A DNA stretch of 64,000 nt from Prochilodus magdalenae. Its lineage: Eukaryota > Chordata > Actinopteri > Characiformes > Prochilodontidae. A program made the translations under genes and the position numbers. Under the pieces are notes generated by a model that was not told the origin of the DNA, searched no databases, and saw only the letters and a list, made by a program, of their open reading frames with translations. Numbering within the stretch: the first letter of the stretch is position 1; each line of letters opens with the position of its first letter. The stretch spans positions 1 to 64,000 of the forward strand of contig JAMWET010004045.1 in NCBI GenBank assembly GCA_024036415.1, given 5' to 3'. Below, one piece after another: positions 11,101 through 23,309 of this stretch.

Positions 11101-13120
11101 AGCATGCATCAGTCCTTGACTTGATTCTCCAATGCACATTCCATATAATTGTGCTGTACTGTGATTTGTAAATTGAGGAAACTGAAGAAACAGTTCTCTT
11201 CTACATTCCAAGGGCATTTACAGGTGGAATAATGAGAGAGAGGTATGTTTGCTATAGTGGGTAAACCTTTAGAACCTTCTAGTCCATCAGAGAAGGACTG
11301 AAGACTCAAGTAAGACTATAATTTCTAGCTCATTTGTATTCAACACAAGTATCCTACTTCTCGTATTTAAACTCTGCCATATTTTGCTGCTTTTCATTGG
11401 TAAATCAGCTCTGGAAACAATAAGGGCAAAATTCTTGTAGTGTCCAACAGAATATTGTCCAATCTGATATCTTGGAAGGTACAGCCAGGCTGGCCTTCCA
11501 ATTGGTTTAGACTTCTGGAGCTGAAGTAAACGTCTAACGTTTTAGATTGACCGCTAATATAATTAGGGACTGACTGTAGAATCAACTGTGGCTTGTTTTC
11601 CAATAGTTGGGAAAACATATCTAACCATATCTATTACAATCCAGTTAAATACAAATTGGAATGTCCTTTACCAGCTATAAATGTCAGGTGGAAATGTATT
11701 AGTGTTAACATACTATTAAAATCCCATAGAAGTGCTAGCTGAAATCAGCATTATCCTCAAGGACTTTTAACATACAGGATATGAGCCAAACTGAAGGCCT
11801 AGTTGTTAATACTCGAGATTTACCATTGGTTTACTGAAATGTGAGACGTTGTCCTCAGCAGCGAACGTATGCATGCCATCCGGTAGGCATCAGCAAAGCT
11901 TTTTATGAACAGAGAGTGCACCACTCCATATTTGAAAGCATTGTGCTTTAAACCCCGCCAGTCCACTGTTTATTGAGTCCAGACACCCTTCTTCCTCTTT
12001 TCTAGCCCAAACAAAGAAGCTACAGTGAGGCCAGCCAGAAATCTATACATCTACACAGACCCAGATCCATGGCCACTCTGGTACCCCATCCCTCCTGCTA
12101 AGCCAGTGATTTTCCAATGGTTTCAAGCTGGCACGTGCTGTTCCACTGAACCCCACCTCCACCCTAGTCTATGACTCACCCTCTCCCAATTTGTATGAAA
12201 ACCCCCACCTCTCTTTTCTTACTTCAGAACCTTGTCAGGTTCAAAGCCTCTTGGGCATATGTATTCCCATAACCTACTTTTTTCTGCCCTAGAAGCAATT
12301 TCTACCATGAAACTCAAGATGACTAACAGGCAGAGGGCTACAATCAAATAAGAAACGTGGAAGGTAATGGTTTCCCGATTCCATAAACAAAGTTTGAGGG
12401 GAGAAAAGGGCCCTTGTTTTCGCATGACATGTCCAGATGAGATATATGTAGACCAACACCCCAAGTTACATGTTGACTCATGGGAAGAGGAGATTTTTGG
12501 GTCACTTGTACTTTGGTTATGGAATGGGGGAAGTTACAGAGACTGAAACGAGATCCATGCAGATGTGCACTGTAATTATATAACAGAGGAAGGGTCTTTC
12601 AGCTCAGAAGTGAGCTACAGGTGAAATACAGTGCAACACTTTCACAGGATGGTGTAAAGGTAGTGAATGTACATATCCAAACTTGTGCTGTAACTTCACT
12701 GTGGTCTGAACTTGGACAGTAGACAACCAGATGTCGATAGCACTGTTGTGGCTATTTGTTATCTCAGAGGAACTACTGTAAGTTTTCGAGTCTGTCAAAT
12801 AGCATTAACTGGACAGCACTTCAAATCCACAAGGAAATTACGCAACTCATTTTGAGCCATTTAAAGTTCCAGGTTAATTACTTTACACTATAAACTGCAG
12901 GACACATTTATATTACCTGCAGCTGAACAGTTACTTTCTCTGCCTCGTTCTTTATTATCAATGATTCCCAACGGAGACAAAGCAAGCACACACTTAAAGC
13001 TTGTCATGCTGCCAGATGTTCAAATGATCATATGAAGTATTATATAATACAGACTAGACATATTCCCCTCCGTACACTTAATTTACAGCATTATACAACT
13101 CTACAACAGTGGAAAGCCCA
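11101..13120. other. Unique sequence, no gene seen
   Basis: About 2 kb with scattered frames of 62-81 codons on the minus strand (11109-11309, 11394-11618, 12219-12464, 12604-12798), none with a domain. The part at 11860-12100 is more mixed in composition and could be regulatory. No transposon signature was recognised. Confidence 0.4.
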
Positions 13121-13300
13121 GTGTTTAGTGCTCTGGAGCCCAAGTCCTTAGCAATCAGTTTCCAGTTATGACACAGCCCATGGATATAAAAGATTCTAGA
13201 CGTCACCAGAGCATGAAGGCATAATATCTGCAGCCAAGCGAAGACTGCTGGAGTGACTGCATCCAGCTTCCTGCGCTGGACGTCTTAGAACCATTATTCA
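13121..13300. promoter_or_regulatory. TATA-like and CRE-half-site cluster
   Basis: Contains GGATATAAAAGATTC near 13181 followed by AGACGTCACC near 13197, a combination resembling a core promoter or cAMP-response enhancer. No convincing transcript or frame follows on either strand, so promoter activity is speculative. Confidence 0.15.
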
Positions 13301-14489
13301 ATACCTAACCAATGTTTCTTTTTTTCTTTGGAGGGGTTTTGGAGTGGGGGTGGGGGGTTTGCTAAACAGTGCTTCATTGTTGCTGTGGGAAACATTTGGT
13401 ATCACTTAACTCAGAGAGGCTCTGTTTAAGCATATTTACATACACCAGACAAAAAAGAACCAAATATTAAGAATTTTCAGACGAAACACTCATCAAAGAA
13501 CAATTGTAACTGAATTGGATTTATGGATGTAGTAATAATGACTGAACACTGGCTGTATTCTGAACCAGTGTATGCTGTTATGTCTGTCACTGGTTTGTAT
13601 GAGCTGAGAACATGTAACGAAATTTTATCAAACATTTTGATAGGTCATCTTCCTTTACAGGGTGTGTCTTGGCCTAGTCCAGTCCTGCACTATACAGCAT
13701 TTTGAATACAGATGCTCTATTGAAAGGAGAATTAAGCCCATGTAGTGCCCGAATTGCTTTAATGATGGTCACTCTTTCTAATGTCGCTGAAGCACATTTC
13801 AAGCAGTTTGCCATTTACCCAGTAAATCCTGCCTCCTGCAGTAGGGTTAGGCAATGCACCTAATTTGAGCTAATAAACTGATCCTAGCGCAGGAGGCTAA
13901 ACCAGAATACAAGTAGGATAAAAGGAAAGACCACCACCCATGGGGCAACTTCCTCACCATCCCTGCTACTGCCTAGTTAAATATGGATAATATGTATAAC
14001 ATAATATTGCTGAACCAATGAACTGTTCATATGACACAGGTGTCAGTTTGGATGGTTTTGGTTACAGAGATTATATGGATTATACAGGGATCATATAGAT
14101 TATATGGACACATTATGCCTATTTTCATTGTTCATAATTTTATATTTGGGGTATACTAGAATCGATGTACAGCAGCATCCCGCTATGGGTATTCTTACAA
14201 CTCTATCAGTTACAATCCTAAAAATCAGCTACAACAAGTTCATACCAGATCCACCTTTGCGAGCTAGACTGGAGCAGAAGGTTTCAGAGTGGGAAGTTTC
14301 TATCTGTGTGTTGTTTGAGGGCATGCCAAGCTTGCTGGTAGGCGGGTAATAAATATCGTGTTATGGGATGACATCACCTTGTAACTAAGAATAGGGCTGG
14401 AGCTCCAGCGAGGTTTTTTTAAGCACTTTAGAAAGTGGTTTCTCCCTCTGGAGTTTCTCCCTCTGGTGTGTACCTTTGGAATTATTCGT
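13301..14489. other. Unique sequence, no gene seen
   Basis: A G-rich run near 13333-13360 and short frames without domains (13523-13705, 14104-14349). An octamer ATGCAAAT lies just beyond, at 14490-14497. Confidence 0.4.
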
Positions 14490-14734
14490 ATGCAAATCAT
14501 TCACATGAACAGAAAACTACATAACACATTAAAGGAAAGAGAAAAAACAGAAAAGCACACTAATATACCCCTTAAATGTCAATCATCAGTGTTCCTGATC
14601 TTGTCCACTGGGCTGACAGGACTTGTGGGAACGTAAGCCTGCATGACGTAATTTAATCACTTACAGTTCAGTCCCAGAGAGCGCCATCATTTACACCAAA
14701 TGAAAGTCATTAGTGTGTGCTGGTGTTAGTTCTT

Positions 14735-14742
14735 TGACGTCA
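14735..14742. promoter_or_regulatory. Perfect palindromic cAMP-response element
   Basis: TGACGTCA occurs exactly, followed within two bases by the homeodomain-like ATGTTAATGA. The full CRE is known to bind CREB/ATF dimers. The surrounding block (about 14640-14830) has above-background CpG and no repeats, consistent with an enhancer, although one 8-mer match per 64 kb is expected by chance. Confidence 0.35.
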
Positions 14743-15049
14743 TTATGTTAATGAACTTGCAGGTGGTGGTGTTTTTCCAGGCCCCCTGACTGCACCTCAT
14801 TTCTCCTCCTTTCACACTGAAGGAAGTCTTGTTAGGGAACAGCCAGACATGGATAGAGCAGTACAAAACTCTCTCCAGGTTAAATGATGAAAAATGCCAA
14901 GATGCGGTTTAACATGCTCATTTATACCCTATGATTTGGTCCTAGAATGAAACCAATCTTTTATGGTTCATGTTGAGTTAATTAATAATATGATAAGCTC
15001 TGCTCTGATTTGCTGGTCCACAGATGCACCATGTTGAACAACCTCATTT

Positions 15050-15600
15050 ACAAAAAAGTTGAGACATTGTGTAAACTGTAAATGATTGTAAATAAAACCA
15101 GAATGTGATGAATTGCAAATCTGATAGCCTCATATTTTATAGAGCACAAAACCCATATCAGATATTCAAAGTGAGACGTACCATTTAAAAAAAAATGATA
15201 ATCTAATTATTGCAATTTTTAGCCGCAGTCTTTTGCAGATTGGTGAACCTCTGGCCATCTTTGCATCTGAGGGACTCAGCCTCTTTAAAATTCCTTTAAA
15301 AACACTTTACACCCAGTCATGTAAAAGTCATGCTCCTCCCGCTGTTTTTTATTACATCCACTTATTTCATTCCACCTTCATGTTTCCCCTGTCCCAACTT
15401 TTTTAAGATGTGTTGCTGGCATTAAGTGTTAAACAGGTTAACACATTTCATAAAATACTGAAATATTTCACTTTCACCCTCTGACATGTGTTCTGTGTTC
15501 TACTGTGTATAAAATATGGGTTTACGAGATTTGCAAATCTTTGCATTCTGTTTGTTTTATTTTCAGGGTAGGTCAACGCTTTTCATACCCTTTTCAAGAA
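15050..15600. mobile_element. Non-autonomous DNA transposon with long inverted ends
   Basis: The left end begins ACAAAAAAGTTGAGAC and carries AAATAAAACCAGAATG followed by ATTGCAAATC at 15090-15121. The right part carries GATTTGCAAATC, GCATTCTGTTTG and TTTTATTTT at 15528-15563, the reverse complement of the left. An internal GTCCCAACTTTTTT at 15391-15404 mirrors the left tip. The internal text (TTGGTGAACCTCTGGCCATC near 15241) matches a fish DNA transposon I recall. No transposase frame remains. Exact right terminus and superfamily are uncertain; a relative occurs at 44090-44990. Confidence 0.75.
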
Positions 15601-16262
15601 ACCAAACGACCAACTGATATTCATGGACTGATATTCCCCTTGAAACAAGGCTGAAGTTGGTTTCCTATTCACCAGTTCCTTAGTCAAATGTTGCATTCTA
15701 CCTTAAGTGCTACAGCTTGTGCAGGCTAGGCTAACTATGCTAATGTTATGCTGAGTTCAAGTCATGTCAGAAATATTATATTTATGAGATGAGCACATCT
15801 GTTAACACGCCACCACTAGCATTTACTTACTGATTTGTCGAAAGGGTCCCGGCTTTCGTAGTTGAGGGCATGTCAACAACAACGCAAAATACATTACATT
15901 TAACTGGAATAAACATCTCCTAAGCGTATTTTGCTTATCATTTTGTTGCAGTGAAGCAACATGAAATCACTTCTTAATAAAAATGTAATTTCTAGCACAT
16001 CTGTTTCACAACAAAACCACATGAACGAAGATCATGTCGTACTCATGATCTCCAATGAACCTCAGAGGAAATTGAAGGTGGCATTTGCTAATTGAGGCTT
16101 GCTAGTAGCTAATGTTACGTATACTAGCTACTTACATTCGATGTCTGCAAAACCACAAAGTAAATTAAAGTTGTTACTCACTTTAAGTTTAAGATGCTTA
16201 GTGGATAAAATCCGACCGCATGGCTGCTACCTACAGACGCTTTGGTGTTAGTGTGCTATTAA
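15601..16262. other. Probably old repeat sequence, unclassified
   Basis: AT-rich with TAGCTA/GCTAGTAGCTA words and no open frame of note. Texture suggests a decayed DNA element, but no termini are identifiable. Confidence 0.25.
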
Positions 16263-16390
16263 AGGTGGAACTCAATTTTTCTTTGGTCTCTTCAGTGCTT
16301 TATGGTTAAAACAATTAAAATAGGCAAAGAAAAGACTGAAGACACGGGTTCCTATATACCAGCTTGTATGGCTAATTTTCCGTTCCACCA
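16263..16390. repeat. Short inverted-repeat unit, possible MITE
   Basis: AGGTGGAAC at 16264-16272 is mirrored by GTTCCACC at 16383-16390, enclosing about 110 bases without coding capacity. The arrangement fits a tiny miniature inverted-repeat element. Eight- to nine-base arms can arise by chance, so confidence is low. Confidence 0.25.
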
Positions 16391-19300
16391 TAAGTGAGGC
16401 TGCCGTTACTTTCTGGCACCTGCAGTTAAGGTGTAATGGAACATTTGATTAAAAATCTGGCAAATTAGAAGCCAGCGTCAGCCTTGTTTAAAGATGAACA
16501 TTAGTCATGCCCGCTGGCACTTCAGTTCATTGGTAAGAGAATGATGGAAAATCTCAATGGTAGTTTCATTGCTGGAGCAATATTACTCCACAATAAGGTT
16601 TTTCACATAGTCTGCCATTTCCATTCTTCTTTCATGCTCTGCTGTTGTATGTAAATTTTGGGTGGCATAAATTATAATGAGTCAGGACTGTTACATAACA
16701 GCCTAGGATTTTGGAATCAGTCCGTTTTTGTGCCCTCTGTGACAAATACAGGATTTGTGTTTGAAGGAGAGGACAGAGGTTCACGGTATGTCAGTCCTAT
16801 GTACTGAACCCTTTCATGTACTGAACCCTTATTCTACTATGCCAATGTAAGTAGGGTTTTTACATTCTCTGACACCTTTAAAATTAAGCGAAGGATGGAA
16901 AAGCTCCTCAGACATTGTAACTAAACTAAAATATAAAAACACTTCAGACAAATAAAGCTTATTTAAAACATTCCATTTGACCAGCCATGCACTCTACCAG
17001 AGTAAGTTTGAAACAGTGCCAAGCTCAGATTTCCTATATAGTGACTCCAGCTGCCTGGAGCCATACTGAGTCATTATGGGATCCCATGAGGTAAAGCACA
17101 TGTGTATTGAAGTGGCCGACACAATGTGTAAAGGAGAAACGGAACTTGAAGTGAAATATCACTGAGTGTTAAATTTCAGTGTCGAGTTGGTCTAAACATC
17201 TGCAGTTGGTTTCCCAGCACCTCATCTGAATGGAGTATTTAAAAAAGGTCAGTGCTCTTACCTTAAATAGAGGTCATGGAGATGTTAACGTGCAATGTAC
17301 TAAAACTACTTGCTGGCTAGAGAAGTGTGGGACACTATAGTATTGCGTTTTATGGCTTTCATTCCTTGTTTTTGCTTAATTGAATTTAATTGTATTTTCA
17401 TTGAATAATTTTTTTTTAACCAACAAAAATGTATATTTTGTACAACTTAAAAGCTCTAGTTACTCTTTTAATTTTGCTAATATTTATGATGGTTAGTTAA
17501 GAAAGTTAAGAAACCTTTTATCCTCCTGTAAAGTTTCATTCTGGAGGATTGTAAGGTGACTGCATAATTCCATGAGTGCTGTTTTATAGTTTGAAGTCTT
17601 CACTTTTAAGTACAGCATTAAGCTAAACATTAGGAAAACCTTCTATTTGCCATGTCCATACTTATGATACTTATACGATACCGTATGTTTTGTAGCTAAA
17701 AGCAGTGATAGATTTCATTTTTACCCTTTTGTCTCTTTTAATAGATAATATTATATCATACAATGTCTGAAAAGATGAACATACAAAGCCAGTGCCATTA
17801 TTCATTAAAGTTGCATAAATAAAACACAGATTTGATCTATGAAACTTTGTTTTAATGTGTACACGAGATTTGCCCAGCTTCAGTGCATGAAATCAGCCAC
17901 CTCATTTACATATCATTTGCATTAAAGCACGTCCTACATCAGTAAGTGAACTGATCCCCTGCACAAGTATATGGAAAGGAAATAATAAAATATAAAACTA
18001 ACAAAACATCTTAGTTTTTTTCAGGAGGTAGAATGAATTGTACTTGGTTGCATATGCACGAATAATTATTGCTATTTTTATTTTTATTCATATTATTTAT
18101 AATAATAATAATGAACGTTGATATTGGTGATATTGTTGATATTGGTCATTTTTTGGTTATTTAATTTCAAATCTAACATTCAGTTCAAGGCTTTATAATA
18201 TTATCCCCCATATCATACCAGATACAGTATACGTTTAAAAGGTGGCAGATTTTGTATTTGTGCACCCCCACCAGCCCCCATTGACTTCCATTATATCACT
18301 GATTACTTTTTATAGTAAAGTACTGATGGAAACACTGGTAAAACAAACAGCAACCTAAATTAACTGCACACGCGCCAACACTTGTTTACTTAAAGGTAAA
18401 GAACAATTACATCTTAAAAGTCTATGTGAATAATTCCTGTATGACCCGAAGATACAGTTTCAACCGAAGAACATGCATTCTTAAAGGAAGACCAACCATA
18501 GTGTAATGAAGAGGCTAGTTTTCTAAAGGTTCTTGCAGCAGAAAAATAACGCTACACTGGTAAACAAAAGCAGTCTTTGGGATAAACCCATGTTAAATAT
18601 AAAACTCAGTCTCCAAAGTGTGTTCAGTTTATACAGCACTCTATTCATTCATACAATTATTCATTTAGACATACATAAAAATGGACACTCAAATGAAAAA
18701 GATATGAATAAACAATAAGAGAAAGTTGCGTTAAAAGGTCTTTGGAAATGATAAAAACGATCACTTTTATTATATTAGAGTATGAATCCCTCTAGAACAG
18801 CCAACACCCTACCTAAAGTGCACAACTACTCTAAACAGTGATGATGGAGTGCACTGAAAGAGTAAGATATTTGTGGAACAGCTTATGCTGTGTTTTAAGA
18901 GGCTTTAGTTGAAGAAGGTTTAGATTTATTTACTAAGGAGGGGACACCCTGTCACCATAACAGTTTAATTAATTCGTTCATTTTCTCCCGGTAATTCATT
19001 TATCATTCATCTGGACATAGACAGCTCACACCTGAAAGGTCCAGCAGAGTAATTCTAAATTATTTATTGCCAGACTTCTTGTGTTGCCTTGGTCTCTGTT
19101 ATGGATAAACAGATGAAGAAATAAACTTGGATAATAAGATCTGAACTGGAAGGTTAAGGAATTGGATCATGGAGAGGGTGCACACTTTGAATATCCTGTA
19201 ACAAGAGGGTGGTCATGGACACACGTGACCTGACTAAGTGTTTCAATGTGTCTATAACACTCAGTCATTTGCATGTGTACGTGAGAACAGCGAGGCTGTA

Positions 19301-19540
19301 AGAAGGCATTTTCTTAATAGATACACAAAGTCTGACCATGGCATAGGTGATATAGACAAATGCTAGGGGTGCTGTCCCTCTACAAGGTCGCTGGGGGGCC
19401 TACTTAAGGGGAAAATCTGACTATTTATTATTTTCTATTATTTTCAAACAATACAAAAACACTTCAAAGCCTAATACTTTAAGCCTTAATACATTCTGTG
19501 AGTGGGTGTGAGGGTGGTGGGGGGATGCTTGAGATGCCGT
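16391..19540. other. AT-rich unique sequence, no gene seen
   Basis: More than 3 kb with almost no open frames over 60 codons (only 18533-18718). AT-rich stretches with (ATA)n near 18098-18115 and TGATATTGGTGATATTG words near 18118-18146. A minor duplicated word pair (ATGTACTGAACCCTT) at 16799 and 16816. I see no gene or clear transposon. Confidence 0.45.
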
Positions 19541-19542
19541 AA

Positions 19543-19571
19543 GTGAGTGAGTGAGTGAGTGAGTGAGTGAA
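19543..19571. repeat. (GTGA)n microsatellite
   Basis: About seven tandem GTGA/GAGT units. The same motif ends the SINE at 45263-45600, so this could be a relic SINE tail. Confidence 0.9.
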
Positions 19572-19904
19572 AATGTAATTAGCAGTAAACGAAAAGATTA
19601 GTTAACAACACATCAGCTGCTAGCAGATATTTCAAAAAGCCTTCTGATGCCCAGGAGAGGGAAAAAAGCAGAGAATGAAAGATTAGCACAAAGAGAAAGA
19701 ATAATGTAATGTGAAGAATGAATACTTTATCTGCTGAATAGTAATAGTGCAAGATGATTTGAGCAAAGTTAGCTAGCTGGATATTTGAATTTTCATGTCC
19801 AGATCATTTATTTGATAACCGCCTGCATCATGTGAGCAAAGGGCTCACTTAATACATGTTCTGTGTATGAATGCTAGCTGTAATATGCTTCTGTTTGTGT
19901 TTAG

Positions 19905-20038
19905 AATGAGCTATTATGTGGCTATTACTACCTGGGTTTCACCATCCAAGGGGAACCAGTCAGAATCCATTGATATGGACTCAGCAGTGGGCTCTTACCC
20001 AAAACTCCTTAATATACAGGCAAGAATCATATTCAGAG
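19905..20038 (+). other. Candidate internal exon with strong splice sites
   Basis: The interval is preceded by a good pyrimidine tract and acceptor (CTTCTGTTTGTGTTTAG|AATGAG) and followed by a near-perfect donor (TTCAGAG|GTGAGTTC). One frame is open throughout: it begins with an ATG one base into the interval (MSYYVAITTWVSPSKG...) and ends ...NIQARIIFRG at the donor. The 134-base length is typical of an internal or first coding exon. I do not recognise the peptide and see no partner exon nearby, so it would have to belong to a gene with very large introns. Chance co-occurrence of an acceptor, donor and open frame is possible in 64 kb. Confidence 0.3.
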
Positions 20039-20279
20039 GTGAGTTCAAATGCATGTAATTATTAATCTGGTTTGGTACTTAGCTGTATTTTTTTTTGACA
20101 ACTATTCAGGCTTTGTAGATTAGCACAGTAGCTAATTTAATAAAACGAGCATGAATAATAACATTTCAGTGGGTACAGCAAATGTAGACACTGCACTCTG
20201 TACAAGTCTGTCTCTAATGCTTTTAAACCTTTAATGCCTTTGAGGTCTCTTTGAGTGACTGCTTTAATTAACTATGTAA
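20039..20279. other. AT-rich unique sequence
   Basis: No feature recognised apart from a poly-T run near 20090. Confidence 0.4.
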
Positions 20280-20540
20280 TCACAAGAGAGATGAAAGGAG
20301 CGGCGTAGCTTCTTTCTGCATGTCCTTCGCCGTTTGCATTAGCAGTCCATGGAGGTATTTCTCCAACCATGATTTCTCAGTTAGCCTGGTGACTATGGAT
20401 ACAAAAGGCTGTCCAATAGGAGGACATTACTATTGGAGAGTCCTCCACTTTTGGCCAAGTCTTCATCTGTGGCGCTGACCTGGAGAGAGGTCAAGGCACT
20501 GGAAAAACCCATTGAGAGCTCAAAGACATAAACACAAACA
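20280..20540. promoter_or_regulatory. Possible conserved non-coding element
   Basis: A GC-richer block with several CpGs (GGAGCGGCGTAGC near 20297, CTTCGCCGTTTGC near 20326), an RFX-like GCCTGGTGACTATGG word near 20386 and the inverted CCAATAGG/CTATTGG pair near 20413 and 20431. No open frame or repeat signature. Its closeness to the candidate exon at 19905-20038 makes it worth testing as a conserved block. Regulatory role is inferred. Confidence 0.27.
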
Positions 20541-22414
20541 CAGATTGAATCAAAGTGCTTTATTTAAACACTTAGATGCAACCAACACAAATCAAACCAA
20601 GCTTATACTTAGCTAATCTGTAGAGACAATATCCAGTGGCTCTGTGGATGCTTGCGGCAGCTCAGCCGTGCTCTGTGTATATTGACATGAATAATAGGTC
20701 CAACAAAATCACATTAGATTTTTGTCTGTTAACAATTGGAGTCACTGTAGCAGTCTGATCACTAGAGGCCACTTGATACACATTTGAGATCCCTGACAAT
20801 GGCAGGTGTAAATGATCATATGGATGGTAATACAGGGAATGAAAGGGCTTTTTGTTGTGAGGTTAAGTTAAATTCAGCCAATTTAAGATGAAGTGTTAAT
20901 ATGAACCTAAATAAACCTCAATAGGTTGCAAAAACTCGTTAATGCTAGTTAGTGTTAATGCTCAACATAGATAAGCACTACATAGCATTAATTACTCATA
21001 TTAAGAAAATCTACATGGTATTAATTACTGACATTTAGGTTTTTTCTTGACTTTGACCTAGAAATAAGCTTGAAAGTCCTAGAAAAATTGAGCTAGTTGT
21101 AGCCAGCCAACTAGCTAGCTTGCTGACTTACTGTTTAATTTGGAGGTAGCAGACAATAACTTCCTAACTTCTGTTTTTCTGCGTATTATCAAGGTAAAGA
21201 ATATGAACTAAACTTAACCAGCCTTTATAATTTTGCCTTGTTTTCCACCCAGCAATGCACTATATGGCTCTGTTGATGATGAGGCAGCTTGACTGCTTAA
21301 GATAAATGTTGAAAAATGGAGGACATGCAAAATGGGAGAGGAAAGGCACATGTTTGCTCTCTTAATAAAAATGTGTTAGTGAAAATGACAGCAGAACACA
21401 GAACTGTTCAGTTTCTATCCAAGTTACAGTGACCACATTTTGGCTAACATGCAGTAATACTGGAAGTATTATGTCAGCTTAGTTTCCAGATGTACAAAAA
21501 GTCTGTAGCTACTGTTAATATTTAAGTACCTTTTTACCACTACGATAATCAAAACTTTGCACTTCTTTTACCATTGAGTTGTTTCCCAGCCAAGAACGGG
21601 AGCGCCACATTTTCATATCCAAGACTTTTCACAGAAACACTCTTATTATGGTAGTATAAACATTTGATCTGTTTCGAAATACAGTTACGCAAGATCATAG
21701 AACCCCAGCCATAACTGTGGAGACAGACATCAACAATGTATGCAACAGTGGCGCCTCCAGAACGCTGACATGACGCCTTTGCTTGAACTTATGTCATTGC
21801 TTCTGGACACGCTAAGATTCAGCAGCACTCTTCTCTTCTCACTGCTAGCACCTTCACCAGCAAGTGGTCACATGAATCAACCTGATAAAAAAAGGAAGCT
21901 CCCACTTGTTCCCTACTTAAAATCGCTACAAGTCAAAACTTTGTAGTGGACAGTCTCTATTCTATAGAGTAAAGGAGAAACTGACCGGAGTGATAGAACC
22001 AATTATCCTTGTTATTAACCAATTATTAACTTGTTTTAATTCTATTCGCTCATTCACGACTTTCTTTTGGTGTTACAATCAGTCAGTGTATCCCATAAAA
22101 AAACAGTTATGCCTCCACTGCAAACCTGCCATTTTAAATCTACAGGAAGAGCAGCTATTTGAGCACTAATAGTGCCACCTTATGGAGAATTGTCAGCCTG
22201 GTAAACATGAAGGAGTGAGAAACTAAGTGGATCAAAAATCTAGGTCTATAAGAATTGTTCCATAATCGCCTGGTCACAGTTATTTTCATCCACAGTTATT
22301 ATTTATTTTACAATCACACACAGCACACAGAAGGGGTATTAATGGCGTTTTCATGAAGTTAGGGAAAATGAATGTAAATAAAAGGAATGGTAGAAATCAT
22401 GGATCTCACAAAAA
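20541..22414. other. Unique AT-rich sequence, no gene seen
   Basis: The frame at 21740-21946 (68 codons) has no domain. CTAGCTAGC words near 21107 and short poly-T/A runs only. No transposon clearly recognised. Confidence 0.4.
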
Positions 22415-22730
22415 CACTCACTCACTCACTCATTCATTTTCTAAACTGCTTAAACCTTCTTGGTCGTGGAGGGTGCTAGAGCTTATCCCAGCCCTCAATG
22501 GCTGGAAGGGCAGGGAGGGCACACAAATTTATACCTAGAGGGCAATTTAACATCTCTAATTCCCTGACTGCTTGTCTTTGGACTGTGAGAAGAATCCGGA
22601 GCACCTGCAGGAGACCTACATAGACAAAGGGGGAACATGCAGACTCCACACAGGAAGGACAGGAGCTAACCTGAACAGGAATTAAAACCCAGGCCCTTTT
22701 TGGTGTGAGGTGACAACACTACCCACTGTT
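22415..22730 (-). mobile_element. SINE, minus orientation, near full length
   Basis: Starts with the reversed tail microsatellite (CACTCACTCACTCACTCATT) and reads on the minus strand through AGCTCTAGCACCCTCCACGA, TTTGGACTGTGAG (near 22577) and GGAGTCTGCATGTTCCCCC. These correspond to the block GTGTGGAGTTTGCATGTTCT of a widespread fish SINE, also present in plus orientation at 45263-45600. The head near 22690-22730 retains the reversed tRNA-like B-box region poorly. Too diverged to code or transpose. Confidence 0.75.
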
Positions 22731-22959
22731 TGTTTACTTGAGCTTAAGCTTGGTTGGTCTTTAGTTGGGAGCTACTAAGTATTACAGCCAGTTAAGAGGG
22801 TTGTACTGCTACAGATTTGGGCTTGTACTGAAATAGATCCACTAAAGAAGAATTGTTAATTGGAAATACCTGTATGGCAGATAACTTTCATGATTGTTCC
22901 GAGCCTGGTTAAATACAATAGCATCATACTCATATTCAGCATACGATATATACAATAAT
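22731..22959. other. Unique sequence, no gene seen
   Basis: No recognisable feature. Confidence 0.4.
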
Positions 22960-23219
22960 ACACCAACCGGTCAAATCATTACATGCACCTCATTGTCCAC
23001 TGTATCAGCTACACTTACTATATAGGTGGAGTTTGTAGTTCTACAATTGCAGACTGTAGTCCATCTGTTTCTCTGCATACTTTGTTAATCCCCCTTTCAC
23101 CCTGGTCTTCAGTGGTCAGGGCCCCCCAGAACCACCACAGAGCTGGTATTATCTGGGTGGTGAATCATTCTCAGCACTGCAGTGACAATGACATGATGGT
23201 GACAGGAGTGGATTAGACA
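22960..23219. mobile_element. Palindromic dispersed repeat, fragment
   Basis: Contains TTGTCCACTGTATCAGCTAC, CATCTGTTTCTCTGCATACT, GGTGAATCATTCTCAGCACT and GCAGTGACAATGACATGATG. These are hallmarks of a palindromic non-autonomous repeat that I recall as abundant in characins and catfishes. Relatives in this window are at 40822-41160 (opposite partial orientation) and 49850-50110. The 77-codon frame here is incidental. Confidence 0.7.
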
Positions 23220-23309
23220 TGGTTCTACTATGACATTCCCACAATGTTTTAAACATGTTACTGATATCCCTTAGTTTGTCAATGTGATTGGCTGAAAAGT
23301 AAAAGACAG

